Shown: positions 23,100 through 31,149 of the stretch, piece by piece
How the letters are laid out: every line of letters begins with the position of its first letter
How positions within the stretch are numbered: the stretch's first letter is position 1
Assembly (NCBI GenBank): GCA_002314635.1
Contig: DCGQ01000004.1
Location: forward strand, 1-41,291
DNA from: Clostridiales bacterium UBA1774
GTDB lineage: Bacteria; Bacillota; Clostridia; Oscillospirales; Oscillospiraceae
DNA length: 41,291 bases
Direction of reading: 5' to 3'
Position numbers and translations under genes: made by a program
Notes under the pieces: generated by a model
Databases searched by the model: none
What the model was told of the DNA's origin: nothing
The model's input: the letters and a program-made list of their open reading frames with translations, nothing else

Positions 23100-25040
23100 A
23101 TGTATCAGTGTCCGTATCCCCATCTGTTCAGTCCCATCACACTGGGGAAGCAGGTTTTCCGGAACCGGATCTTTGCCTCCCCCATCTCCGGCCGCAGTCT
23201 GGATTCGCTGAACCGCCCCACCGCCGAATGTGTGGCTTTTTACGAGGAAAAGGCCCGGGGCGGCGCGGCTTCGGTCTGTCTGGGTGAATGCTGCGTGGAC
23301 AGCGAATACGGTCTTTACGGAGAACACATGGTTCGTGCGGATGACCCGCGCAATCATCACGCTTTCAATATGCTCACCACCGGCATCACCCGGCATGGCA
23401 GCGTTGCCTCCGCAGAGCTGAGCCATGCGGGATTGTATTCCCATGAAGCGCACCGCAGAGGCGGTATCGTTTACGGCCCGGTGGATGGCATCACCGCCGG
23501 CGGCGAGGAATATCGGGAAATGCCGGAATCCATGATTGAAAAGACCATTGCCCGCTATGCTGACGCTGCCGCTTTCATGAAATCCTGCGGCTTCGGCATG
23601 GTCACGGTACATATGGGTCACGGCTGGGGCATGAGTCAGTTTCTCAGCAGCAAGGTAAACACACGCAGAGACCGGTGGGGCGGCACATTGGAAAACCGCT
23701 GTCGGCTGCCCGTTGCCGTTCTGGACGCGATCCGCAAGCGGGTAGGCCCCGGTTTCCCCATTGAGGTGCGGCTCTCCGGCAGTGAAGTCACCCCCATGGG
23801 CTACGATCTGGACGAGGGTATCGCCATTGCCAAAATGCTGGATGGGCACTGTGACCTGCTTCATGTCTCTGCCGGACATCATGAGCGGCCCGAGGTATTC
23901 TGCGTCACGCACCCCTCCATTTTCTCGGAGGACAGCTGCAACGTGACCTATGCCGCCGCCATCAAGCCTCATGTGAAGGTTCCGGTGGCCACCGTCGGCG
24001 CCCACTGTGACCCGGCGCTGATGGAGGAGATCATTGCCTCCGGCAAGGCCGATGTGATCGAGATTGCCCGTGCTCTGCTGGCAGACCCGGAGCTGCCGAA
24101 AAAGGCACGTGCAGGCAAAACGGAGGAGATCCGTCCCTGTCTGCGCTGCCTGACCTGCTTCTCCCATCTGATCACCAACGGTCAGATCTACTGCGCCGTC
24201 AACCCGGTTATCGGCCGGGAGCTGGAAAACCGCTGTCTGCCTCCCGCAAAGGAATCGAAAACCGTGCTGATCGCCGGCGGCGGCATCGGCGGGATGCAGG
24301 CTGCCATCACCTGCGCGGATCGGGGTCACAAGGTCATACTCTGCGAAAAGAGCGGCCATCTGGGCGGTGCGCTGACCTGTGAGGAAGCGGTGCCCTTCAA
24401 GAAAAAGATTGCCGCCTATCTGGATTACCAGCGGCGGCAGATCGAAAAGCGCCCCATCGAGCTGCGTCTGAATACCATCGTAACGCCGGAGCTGGCGGAG
24501 TCCATCCAGCCTGACGTACTGCTGGCCGCGTTGGGCGCACGCCCCGTTGTTCCGCCCATCACCGGACTGGACGGTAAGAATGTCCTCACTGCGGAGTTCG
24601 CCTACCGGCACGCAGAGCAGGTGGGGCAGCAGGTGGTGGTTCTGGGCGGCGGTCTGGTTGGCGTGGAGCTGGCTCTGTATCTGGCCGGTGCAGGCCGTGC
24701 CGTGACCATTGTGGAAATGCTGCCCATGCTGAACAACGGCGGCAACATTCTGCATCAGAACGCGCTGGATGTGGAGCTGAACGCACGGAAGGTCCGACTT
24801 TCGCTGGGCACACGGGTATTGTCCGTCTCCGAACAGGGCGTTACCGGTTCCCGGGACGGCTGCGAGCAGTTCTTCCCGGCAGATACCGTGATCTGCGCCA
24901 TGGGTCAGCGTCCCCTCCGGGAGGAAGCGGAGGCGCTCCGTTTCTGTGCGCCGGAGTTTTATGTGGTGGGCGACTGTGTTGCCCCGAAAAACATTCTGCA
25001 GGCCACTGCTATGGCCGACGCCATAGCGAAAAATATCTGA
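23100..25040 (+). CDS. Old-yellow-enzyme-type NADH:flavin oxidoreductase with Fe-S and FAD domains (2-enoate/2,4-dienoyl-CoA reductase family)
   Basis: This 646-residue protein has an FMN TIM barrel (LFSPITLGKQVFRNRI at the start; HMGHGWGMSQFLSS and RRDRWGGTLENRCRLP in the middle), a Cys cluster C347-x2-C350-x2-C353-x11-C365 for a 4Fe-4S centre, a first dinucleotide fold (AGGGIGGMQAA near 392) and a second one (LGGGLVGVELAL near 515). This is the layout of 2,4-dienoyl-CoA reductase, 2-enoate reductase and the bile-acid enzymes BaiCD/BaiH. The Cys spacing differs by one residue from the FadH pattern (x3 there). It reduces an activated C=C bond with NAD(P)H; substrate unknown. ATG 23100 follows ACAGGAGGATT. 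Confidence 0.9.
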   Translation: MYQCPYPHLFSPITLGKQVFRNRIFASPISGRSLDSLNRPTAECVAFYEEKARGGAASVCLGECCVDSEYGLYGEHMVRADDPRNHHAFNMLTTGITRHGSVASAELSHAGLYSHEAHRRGGIVYGPVDGITAGGEEYREMPESMIEKTIARYADAAAFMKSCGFGMVTVHMGHGWGMSQFLSSKVNTRRDRWGGTLENRCRLPVAVLDAIRKRVGPGFPIEVRLSGSEVTPMGYDLDEGIAIAKMLDGHCDLLHVSAGHHERPEVFCVTHPSIFSEDSCNVTYAAAIKPHVKVPVATVGAHCDPALMEEIIASGKADVIEIARALLADPELPKKARAGKTEEIRPCLRCLTCFSHLITNGQIYCAVNPVIGRELENRCLPPAKESKTVLIAGGGIGGMQAAITCADRGHKVILCEKSGHLGGALTCEEAVPFKKKIAAYLDYQRRQIEKRPIELRLNTIVTPELAESIQPDVLLAALGARPVVPPITGLDGKNVLTAEFAYRHAEQVGQQVVVLGGGLVGVELALYLAGAGRAVTIVEMLPMLNNGGNILHQNALDVELNARKVRLSLGTRVLSVSEQGVTGSRDGCEQFFPADTVICAMGQRPLREEAEALRFCAPEFYVVGDCVAPKNILQATAMADAIAKNI

Positions 25041-25064
25041 CCGAATCTGAAAGGAGCGTTATCC

Positions 25065-25514
25065 ATGAAATTCTGTCCCAACTGCGGCGCAAAGCTGGAG
25101 GAAGGCGCAGCCGCCTGTCCTTCCTGCGGTGAACCGCTGCCTGTCGTTATCCCCGTCGCCGCAGCTGATCCCACCGATCATACTGCCGAGTTTACGCCGG
25201 AGGACATCTCCGAAAATAAGGTCATGGCCATGCTGCCCTATCTGCTGGGCATTGTGGGTGTGATCATTGCCATGCTGGCCCACACGGAATCCAAATACAC
25301 CGGTTTCCATGTGCGGCAATACCTGAAAATCAGCGTCTGTCAGGCGCTGGTGTCTCTTGCCAGTACCGTGCTGTGCTGGACGCTGATCGTGCCCGCTGCG
25401 GGCGCCATTGCCCTATTGATCCTGTTCGTGATTCGCATTGTCTGCTTCTTCCAGATCTGCCGCGGCAGAGCCAAGGAACCTGCCATCGTGCATCGTTTCG
25501 GGTTCCTGAAATAA
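25065..25514 (+). CDS. Zinc-ribbon plus membrane-domain protein (DUF4870-like)
   Basis: This 149-residue protein begins with a C4 zinc ribbon (FCPNCGAKLEEGAAACPSCG, two CxxC pairs) and a flexible linker. Three hydrophobic segments follow (about 54-70, 86-105, 107-127), with HTESKYTGFHVRQYLK between the first two, the pattern of DUF4870/YtzI-like small membrane proteins. AAAGGAG precedes ATG 25065. It lies 24 bases after the oxidoreductase gene and shares its promoter and terminator. Function unknown; there is no direct sequence link to the enzyme. Confidence 0.75.
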   Translation: MKFCPNCGAKLEEGAAACPSCGEPLPVVIPVAAADPTDHTAEFTPEDISENKVMAMLPYLLGIVGVIIAMLAHTESKYTGFHVRQYLKISVCQALVSLASTVLCWTLIVPAAGAIALLILFVIRIVCFFQICRGRAKEPAIVHRFGFLK

Positions 25515-25522
25515 AGACAAAA

Positions 25523-25560
25523 TGCACCCGGTTTCACAGCGAAGCCGGGTGCATCTATTT
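25523..25560. terminator. Bidirectional terminator between converging operons
   Basis: A 13-bp hairpin with one T-G pair (arms 25523-25535 and 25541-25553, loop acagc) is flanked by A-rich sequence on the left (AAGACAAAA) and TCTATTTT on the right. It can end the plus-strand zinc-ribbon transcript and the minus-strand mrp transcript. Confidence 0.85.
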
Positions 25561-25567
25561 TCGATGA

Positions 25568-26497
25568 TCAGTCCTTGTCCTCCAGAGGGGGAAGCAGTCT
25601 GGCGATCTCGGAGGCCACCAGTTCCATCTCGGGGAAGTCCACTTCCTCGATCTTACCGGCGTCCACGGAGGCAGCCACATCCGGGCGGATGGGCAGGCGA
25701 GCCAGAATCTTCAGGCCGTACTTGTCCGCAGCTTCCTGCAGGCGGCTCTTGCCGTAGATATAGTGCTTCTCACCGCACTTATCGCACTGGAACCAGGACA
25801 TATTCTCCACCAGACCCAGAATCGGCACATCCATCATCTGCGCCATACGCACGGCCTTGGTGACGATCATGCCCACCAGCTCCTGCGGAGAGGCTACCAC
25901 AATGATGCCGTCCACCGGCAGGGACTGGAAAATGGTCAGCGGCACATCGCCGGTTCCGGGAGGCATATCCACGAACATATAGTCCACATCGCCCCAGACC
26001 ACATCGGTCCAGAACTGCTTCACGGTATTGGCAACCACGGCTCCGCGCCAGATCACAGGCTCGGTCTCCTCCTCCAGGAACAGATTCACGGACATAATGC
26101 CGATATCCTTTCCGGTTCTGGTGGGCAGGATGCCGTCGGAATTGGCTTCCGCACGGCTGTGCACACCGAAGGCAAGGGGGATGGAGGGGCCGGTCATATC
26201 AGCGTCCAGAATGCCGACCCGGAAGCCCCGGCGCTGCATCATCACCGCCGTCAGGGAGGTGATCAGGCTCTTGCCGACGCCGCCCTTGCCGCTGACGATG
26301 CCGATGACCCGCTTCACATGGCTCTTGGGATTGGCATGGGCGCGGAAATCCTCCTCATGGCATCCGCCGCCGCAGCTGCTGCAGCTGCCGCAGCTTTCAC
26401 AGCTTCCGCACTCACCGCCGCAGCCTTCGGAGCTGTCTCCGCAGGTGTAATTGCAGTCCTCTTCGTCTACGATCTCGTAACCCAGATCTTCGTTCAT
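25568..26497 (-). CDS. mrp: Mrp/NBP35-type P-loop ATPase, Fe-S cluster carrier
   Basis: This 309-residue protein has the deviant Walker A of the family, SGKGGVGKS (69-77), then ILDADMTGPS, FVDMPPGTGD (Walker B) and the C-terminal cluster-binding CxxC in FQCDKCGEKH. It assembles or carries 4Fe-4S clusters. The N-terminus is unusual: nine Cys between residues 15 and 46 (15, 19, 26, 30, 33, 36, 39, 42, 46) in a Gly/Ser/Glu-rich stretch. I chose ATG 26497 with AAGGAG before it; upstream in-frame sequence overlaps the structured leader. It is the last gene of the rpmH operon. Confidence 0.93.
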   Translation of the reverse strand: MNEDLGYEIVDEEDCNYTCGDSSEGCGGECGSCESCGSCSSCGGGCHEEDFRAHANPKSHVKRVIGIVSGKGGVGKSLITSLTAVMMQRRGFRVGILDADMTGPSIPLAFGVHSRAEANSDGILPTRTGKDIGIMSVNLFLEEETEPVIWRGAVVANTVKQFWTDVVWGDVDYMFVDMPPGTGDVPLTIFQSLPVDGIIVVASPQELVGMIVTKAVRMAQMMDVPILGLVENMSWFQCDKCGEKHYIYGKSRLQEAADKYGLKILARLPIRPDVAASVDAGKIEEVDFPEMELVASEIARLLPPLEDKD

Positions 26498-26517
26498 TGC
26501 GTATCTCCTTTCCGAAT

Positions 26518-26576
26518 AATAACCGGGTAACAATCGGGAGCCAGCGCACGGGTTATTCCGGACGCCGACTCCCGAT
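26518..26576 (-). promoter_or_regulatory. Interleaved inverted repeats in the mrp leader
   Basis: Two perfect inverted repeats overlap: ATCGGGAG (26533-26540) with CTCCCGAT (26569-26576), and AATAACC (26518-26524) with GGTTATT (26551-26557). Because they are interleaved, the RNA can form a pseudoknot or one of two exclusive hairpins. The last arm ends about 10 bases before the mrp Shine-Dalgarno site. Confidence 0.45.
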
Positions 26577-26601
26577 ACCATATCCGGAGCTATGCCGGAT
26601 C

Positions 26602-26829
26602 TCAGATCATACTCTCCACGCAGTTCACAACATCAGATACGGTTTTCAGATCACGGATCTTTTCATCGTCGATGGTCACGCCGAATTCTTCCTCCAGCGC
26701 CATCATCATCTCGACAACATCCAGAGAATCTGCGCCCAAATCGGCAACGATATCCGTATCGGCGGAGATGATATCCTCGTCTACGCCAAACTGCTCGGAA
26801 ATAATCTCTTTCAGCTTATCCAGTACCAT
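26602..26829 (-). CDS. acpP: Acyl carrier protein
   Basis: This 75-residue acidic four-helix protein has the phosphopantetheine attachment Ser35 in DLGADSLDVVEMMM. It carries acyl chains in fatty acid synthesis. ATG 26829 follows AGGAGGACAGAATT; an ATG eight codons upstream lacks a site. It is placed between khpB and mrp, away from other fab genes, which is unusual; a second acpP in a fab cluster elsewhere may exist. Confidence 0.95.
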   Translation of the reverse strand: MVLDKLKEIISEQFGVDEDIISADTDIVADLGADSLDVVEMMMALEEEFGVTIDDEKIRDLKTVSDVVNCVESMI

Positions 26830-26853
26830 AATTCTGTCCTCCTGATTACGCAC

Positions 26854-27534
26854 TTATTCCTGATCCCCGTCGAACCGTTTTTCGTTGCGGCGGGCACGCC
26901 CGTAGGCCACAACCACGCGGCGGTTGGGCTCGCTGCCGGTGGAATAGGTGCTGACCTCTTCATAGTCCTGTAAGGCTGTGTGAATGACATGGCGCTCATA
27001 GGAATTCATGGGTTCCAGTGTCATATTCTTGCGGTACTTGATGACCTTGGCGGCAATCTTATAAGCCAGGCTCTTCAGGGATTCCTCCCGCTTGGCCCGA
27101 TACTCCTCCGCATCCACGCTGATATGGATGCGCTTTCCCTGACCCCGGTTGATGGCATAGCCGGTGAGGTGCTGAATCGCATCCAGCGTTTCACCGCGGC
27201 GGCCGATGAGCATACCCAGCTTTTCACCGGTCAGGTTCACCGTCAGGCATTCTTCGCCCTTTTCATCCGTGCCGGATACCACATTCGGCACAGCATCGGA
27301 GCCAAGCTTCTCCAGCAGACCCTTCAGGAAAGCCTCTGCCTTCTCCGCATTGGACTCCACATACTCATAGGAAACGCGCACCTTGGCGGGCACCGCACCG
27401 ATGCCCAGGAAGCCGGAACGGGAACGCTCCAGAATTTCCACGGAAACCTGGTCGCGGGTCTTTCCCAGCTCCCGGAGGGCAGCGGCAATCGCCTCGTCCT
27501 CGTTTTTGCCGGTGGCTTCAATCGCTCTCTGCAT
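26854..27534 (-). CDS. khpB: KhpB/Jag (SpoIIIJ-associated) RNA-binding protein
   Basis: This 226-residue protein has the Jag_N domain (AIEATGKNEDEAIAAALREL at the start and SGFLGIGAVPAKV), a KH domain (GEKLGMLIGRRGETLDAIQH, GxxG loop as GRRG) and a C-terminal R3H domain (EPMNSYERHVIHTALQ). It binds RNA with KhpA and affects cell-wall synthesis and division in Firmicutes. It overlaps the yidC stop by one base, the standard yidC-jag order. Confidence 0.95.
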   Translation of the reverse strand: MQRAIEATGKNEDEAIAAALRELGKTRDQVSVEILERSRSGFLGIGAVPAKVRVSYEYVESNAEKAEAFLKGLLEKLGSDAVPNVVSGTDEKGEECLTVNLTGEKLGMLIGRRGETLDAIQHLTGYAINRGQGKRIHISVDAEEYRAKREESLKSLAYKIAAKVIKYRKNMTLEPMNSYERHVIHTALQDYEEVSTYSTGSEPNRRVVVAYGRARRNEKRFDGDQE

Positions 27535-28760
27535 TATTGTTCTTCTCCATTATTGCCGTCCTCCGCCGGAGCTTCGGACTGTTCCTCTGCCGCGGGGACC
27601 TGGTAGTTGGGGGAAAAGCGATCTGCTACATAGGCACGGCCTCTGGCGTAGGGCCGGTCTCCCACACGGGAAGGCTCGTCATCCTCCGCTTTCGGCTTTT
27701 TCAGGCCATTGGCCTCCTGCCACTTGGCAGTTTCCTCCGCACTCTTCTGTTTCTCGCTCTTTTGTACCTTGCGCTTTGAGGTATTGGGATTCACCGTGGT
27801 AGCGCCTTCGGCGCGGAGACGGCGGGTTTCTTCACGCTTGGCCTCCAGCTCCGCCTCTCTGGCCTTCATGCGCTCCATGCGCTCCGCATCCTCCGCGTCC
27901 AGCTGCTTGTTGAAGATTCTCGTCAGGTAATAATCCTGAATGATCTGCAGCACGGAGGTGGCGATCCAGTAAAGGCCCAGAGCGCCGGGCATGGCAAAGC
28001 CGATCCACAGGCTCATCAGCGGCATCATCCACATCATGCTGCGGTTGGTGCTGGCAGTCTGCGGGTCATCCGGCATAGCGCCCTTGGCCATGCTGACCTT
28101 GCTCTGCAGATAGCTCAGCGCGCCTGCCAGCACAGGGATCAGGAACAGACCCCACTGGCTCCACAGGCTGCCGTCCTCCGCAGAAAACATCCAGAACCGG
28201 AAGGAGGGCTGCTGCCCCAGATCCAGTCCCAGGAAGTTGTAGTTGATCTCCCGGAGCTTGTCGCTCAGGTGAACAAACTTGTCGAAATGAGAGGTAATGA
28301 ACTGGGACTCGTAGATCTGTGCATAGGCAGCGCTGCGGACACCGGAAGCGGCTTCATAACCCATGGCAGCCAGCCGGTTGCTGATCTTTTCATAGGCTTC
28401 CGCGGAAACGCCCATCATGATCGTGATGGGGTAACGGATGGCCTTATACAGTGCAAGCAGGATGGGGAAAGGAATCAGGCTCCAGAGGCAGCCGGACATG
28501 GGATTGATATGTTCCTCTTTGTAGAGCTTGGATACTTCCTCCTGATACTTCTGCTTGTTGCCCTCATAGCGGGCTTCCAGTTCTTTCAGATAAGGGGTAA
28601 AGCGGGCCTGCCGCATCATGCTCTTCTTGCTCTTGGCGGAGAAATACAGCATGACCGCCTTCACCGCGATGGCGAACAGGCAGATGGCAACACCGTAGTT
28701 CTTCGTCAGCTCATAGAGCCACATGAGCAGCACGCCGAAGGGTTTTGCGATTAAATTCAA
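27534..28760 (-). CDS. yidC: YidC/SpoIIIJ membrane protein insertase
   Basis: This 408-residue protein has the five-helix insertase core: helix 1 at about 22-40, the cytoplasmic helical hairpin (MMRQARFTPYLKELEARY), helix 2 with SGCLWSLIPFPILLALY, a ~110-residue insertion, and the last helices (LFLIPVLAGALSYLQS, FAMPGALGLYWIATSVLQI), then a Lys/Glu-rich tail that can contact ribosomes. There is no lipobox signal. The groove Arg of helix 1 appears as Lys34 (FAIAVKAVML). It starts with TTG 28760, supported by AAAGGAG 7 bases before it. It lies between yidD and khpB. Confidence 0.94.
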   Translation of the reverse strand: MNLIAKPFGVLLMWLYELTKNYGVAICLFAIAVKAVMLYFSAKSKKSMMRQARFTPYLKELEARYEGNKQKYQEEVSKLYKEEHINPMSGCLWSLIPFPILLALYKAIRYPITIMMGVSAEAYEKISNRLAAMGYEAASGVRSAAYAQIYESQFITSHFDKFVHLSDKLREINYNFLGLDLGQQPSFRFWMFSAEDGSLWSQWGLFLIPVLAGALSYLQSKVSMAKGAMPDDPQTASTNRSMMWMMPLMSLWIGFAMPGALGLYWIATSVLQIIQDYYLTRIFNKQLDAEDAERMERMKAREAELEAKREETRRLRAEGATTVNPNTSKRKVQKSEKQKSAEETAKWQEANGLKKPKAEDDEPSRVGDRPYARGRAYVADRFSPNYQVPAAEEQSEAPAEDGNNGEEQ

Positions 28761-28807
28761 GGCTTTGCTCCTTTCAGGACTTTTAGGGGTTCGTCATGGT
28801 GCCCCGG

Positions 28808-29017
28808 TCAGGGCACAGGGTCATAGCCACCCTTGGAAAACGGGTGGCAACGAAGGAGCCTTTTGAGCGCTAAAACAGAACCCTTCCACGCACCATACTT
28901 TTCAACCGCCTCCAGTGCATACTGTGAGCAGGTGGGAGTATAGCGGCAGCAGGGCTGTCTCAGCGGCGACAGGTATCTGCGATAAAAGCGGATCAGTGCC
29001 AGCAGGGTCTTTTTCAT
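28808..29017 (-). CDS. yidD: YidD membrane protein insertion efficiency factor
   Basis: This 69-residue protein carries the YidD signature: FYRRYLSP, CRYTPTCSQYALEA and the end CHPFSKGGYDPVP, with the three conserved Cys. It assists YidC-dependent insertion at the membrane by an unclear mechanism. Its start overlaps the rnpA stop (ATGA), and yidC follows 47 bases later. Confidence 0.95.
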   Translation of the reverse strand: MKKTLLALIRFYRRYLSPLRQPCCRYTPTCSQYALEAVEKYGAWKGSVLALKRLLRCHPFSKGGYDPVP

Positions 29018-29352
29018 ACGCGCATCAGACCCAGTCTGGCGGCGGCCCGAAGGAACTCCGCTTCCAATTCCTGATAGCGGGCTTCACCCGCCCGGGTTCT
29101 GGCAACGACAACGATGTCCCAACCGCTTTTCAGTTCGGCCTCGTGGAGACGGTAAATTTCCCGCAGACGGCGGCGGACACGGTTGCGGCATACAGCCTTA
29201 CCCACCTTGGTGCCTGTGGTCAGACCCAGCCGGTTTTCTTTCGTGCCGTTTCGGCGGCAGTACAGAACCAGCGCGGGCAATACCTGACTTTTCCCCTTGG
29301 CATACATCCTGCGAAAGGCCCGATTGCCTTTCAGGGACACCGTATATCTCAT
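29014..29352 (-). CDS. rnpA: Ribonuclease P protein component
   Basis: This 112-residue basic protein has the RnpA core: LKGNRAFRRMYAKGKS, LGLTTGTKVGKAVCRNRVRRRLREI (the RNR motif) and DIVVVARTRAGEA. It helps the RNase P RNA cut tRNA precursors. It is 19 bases after rpmH; its ribosome site is weak, as is common for this gene. The RNase P RNA itself is not in the window. Confidence 0.95.
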   Translation of the reverse strand: MRYTVSLKGNRAFRRMYAKGKSQVLPALVLYCRRNGTKENRLGLTTGTKVGKAVCRNRVRRRLREIYRLHEAELKSGWDIVVVARTRAGEARYQELEAEFLRAAARLGLMRV

Positions 29353-29371
29353 TTTCTCGGCAGCCGGGGAA

Positions 29372-29512
29372 TCAGACGGTCAGTTCCTTGCGGCCCTTGG
29401 CGCGGCGGGCGGCAAGCACCTTGCGGCCGTTGCGGGTAGCCATTCTCTGACGGAAGCCATGCACCTTTGCGCGCTGGCGCTTTTTCGGATGATAAGTTCT
29501 GACAGTGGACAT
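29372..29512 (-). CDS. rpmH: 50S ribosomal protein L34
   Basis: This short gene encodes 46 residues: it begins MSTVRTYHPKKRQRAKVHGF and continues with RQRMATRNGRKVLAARRAKG, the universal L34 sequence. AGGAGGT lies 8 bases before ATG 29512, and a near-consensus promoter about 100 bases upstream. It opens the operon rpmH-rnpA-yidD-yidC-khpB-acpP-mrp. Confidence 0.97.
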   Translation of the reverse strand: MSTVRTYHPKKRQRAKVHGFRQRMATRNGRKVLAARRAKGRKELTV

Positions 29513-29613
29513 GTTCGAGCACCTCCTGAATTAATACATCATGTTGATTTACGGGATGCCGCCCGCATATACTCGACGGCGATGCGCCGCAGTACACGGA
29601 TAAAAGCCTATCT

Positions 29614-29642
29614 ATATTAGCGAATCTTCTTTCTGCTGTCAA
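29614..29642 (-). promoter_or_regulatory. Promoter for the rpmH operon
   Basis: Minus strand: TTGACA (-35, 29637-29642), 17-base spacer, TAATAT (-10, 29614-29619). The leader to rpmH is about 100 bases. Confidence 0.85.
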
Positions 29643-29694
29643 TTGTTTTTTGCTTTTTTTATGGTTTCCGACCTTCGTTTTTATGGAATAATGC

Positions 29695-29723
29695 TTGAAA
29701 ACCGGTTCATCGCAGACTATAAT
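29695..29723 (+). promoter_or_regulatory. Promoter for mgtE
   Basis: TTGAAA (29695-29700), 17-base spacer, TATAAT (29718-29723). The leader is only about 38 bases, too short for an M-box magnesium riboswitch. Confidence 0.85.
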
Positions 29724-29767
29724 GAAGTGCTTCATTGAAGCCATGATTCCGGGAAGGAGGACAAGCT

Positions 29768-31135
29768 ATGGCAAGTCTGGAAACTGCACTCTACGCACTG
29801 CTGGCAGAGAAAAAATACAATACCGCACGGGACATTCTGATCACAATGAACGGAGCGGATATCGAATCTGTATTTGAGGAACTCCCGGAGGAGTCGCTGC
29901 CTTTGCTGTTCCGTCTGCTTCCCAAGGAGCTGGCAGCCGAAGTCTTTGTGGAGATGGACCCGGAGGAGCAGGAACTGCTGATCCGCGGCTTCAGCGACAG
30001 TGAGCTGAAGGAAGTCATGGACGAGTTGTACGCCGACGATGCCGCTGACCTTGTGGAGGAGATGCCTGCCAACGTGGTCAAGCGGATCCTGAAGCAGTCC
30101 GACCCGGAGCTTCGCAAAACCATCAACGAGCTGCTGAAATACCCGGAGGACAGTGCCGGCAGCATCATGACCACGGAAATGGTCACGCTGCGTCCGGAGA
30201 TGACGGTGGAGGACGCGATCAAGCGCATCCGCCGCACCGGCTTTGACAAAGAGACCGTCTATAACTGCTATATTACCGATGATCAGCGGCATCTGATCGG
30301 CACCCTCTCCATCCGGACGCTGATTCTGGCAGAGGATGATGAGCTGGTTCGAGATCTGATGGAGGAAAATGTGATCTCCGTCAATACGCTGGAGGATCAG
30401 GAAAACACCGCTGAAATGCTGGCAAAATACGACTTCACCGCCATGCCCGTGGTGGATGGGGAAAACCGTCTGGTGGGTATCGTCACCGTTGACGATGCAA
30501 TCGACGTTCTGAAAGAGGAGGCCACGGAGGATATCGAACGCATGGCCGCCATTCTGCCCTCAGACAAACCCTATCTGCGTACCGGCACCATCGCGCTGTG
30601 GCAGGGCCGCATTCCGTGGCTGCTGCTGCTGATGGTATCCGCTACCTTTACCAGCATGATTCTCTCCACTTTTGAGACCGCGCTGGCAGCGCAGGGTGCG
30701 CTGCTGCTGTTCATCCCCATGCTGATGGATACCGGCGGCAACTCCGGCAGTCAGTCCTCCGTCACCGTAATCCGCGCCCTGAGTCTGGGCGATCTGGAAC
30801 CGGGAGACGTGCTGCAGGTGGTCTGGAAGGAACTGCGGGTAGCGCTGCTCTGCGGCGTTACGCTGGCCATCGTCTGCTTCGGCAAGGTGATGCTGATTGA
30901 CCGGCTGCTGATGCACAATCCGGAGGTCACTTCCATGGTTGCGCTGGCCGTATGTACGACCATGCTGATCACCATTCTGGTTGCCAAGCTGGTAGGCTGC
31001 ACGCTGCCCCTGCTGGCGAAAAAGATCGGTCTGGATCCTGCGGTCTGCGCCAGTCCCTTCATCACCACCATTGTAGACGCGCTGAGTCTGCTGGTGTATT
31101 TCGCCGTTGCCTCCACGCTGCTGGGCATCGGCTGA
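29768..31135 (+). CDS. mgtE: MgtE magnesium channel/transporter
   Basis: At 455 residues it matches MgtE: an acidic N domain (about 1-130; ESVFEELPEESLPLLFRLLP, then DDAADLVEEMPANVVKRIL), two CBS domains (about 135-255; MTTEMVTLRPEMTVEDAI and AMPVVDGENRLVGIVTVDD) and five membrane helices (about 275-455) with the conserved pore segment PMLMDTGGNSGSQSS. It is a dimeric Mg2+ channel gated by Mg2+ in the N and CBS domains. GGAAGGAGG precedes ATG 29768. It stands alone between a promoter and a terminator. Confidence 0.95.
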   Translation: MASLETALYALLAEKKYNTARDILITMNGADIESVFEELPEESLPLLFRLLPKELAAEVFVEMDPEEQELLIRGFSDSELKEVMDELYADDAADLVEEMPANVVKRILKQSDPELRKTINELLKYPEDSAGSIMTTEMVTLRPEMTVEDAIKRIRRTGFDKETVYNCYITDDQRHLIGTLSIRTLILAEDDELVRDLMEENVISVNTLEDQENTAEMLAKYDFTAMPVVDGENRLVGIVTVDDAIDVLKEEATEDIERMAAILPSDKPYLRTGTIALWQGRIPWLLLLMVSATFTSMILSTFETALAAQGALLLFIPMLMDTGGNSGSQSSVTVIRALSLGDLEPGDVLQVVWKELRVALLCGVTLAIVCFGKVMLIDRLLMHNPEVTSMVALAVCTTMLITILVAKLVGCTLPLLAKKIGLDPAVCASPFITTIVDALSLLVYFAVASTLLGIG

Positions 31136-31149
31136 CCTGTAAAAAGCTG

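Noticed and set aside
29513..29767. Replication origin beside rpmH
   Set aside because: I saw no cluster of TTATCCACA-like boxes and no dnaA; the gap is accounted for by two promoters and leaders.
29724..29767. Magnesium riboswitch (M-box) before mgtE
   Set aside because: The leader after the predicted start point is under 45 bases, far shorter than an M-box.
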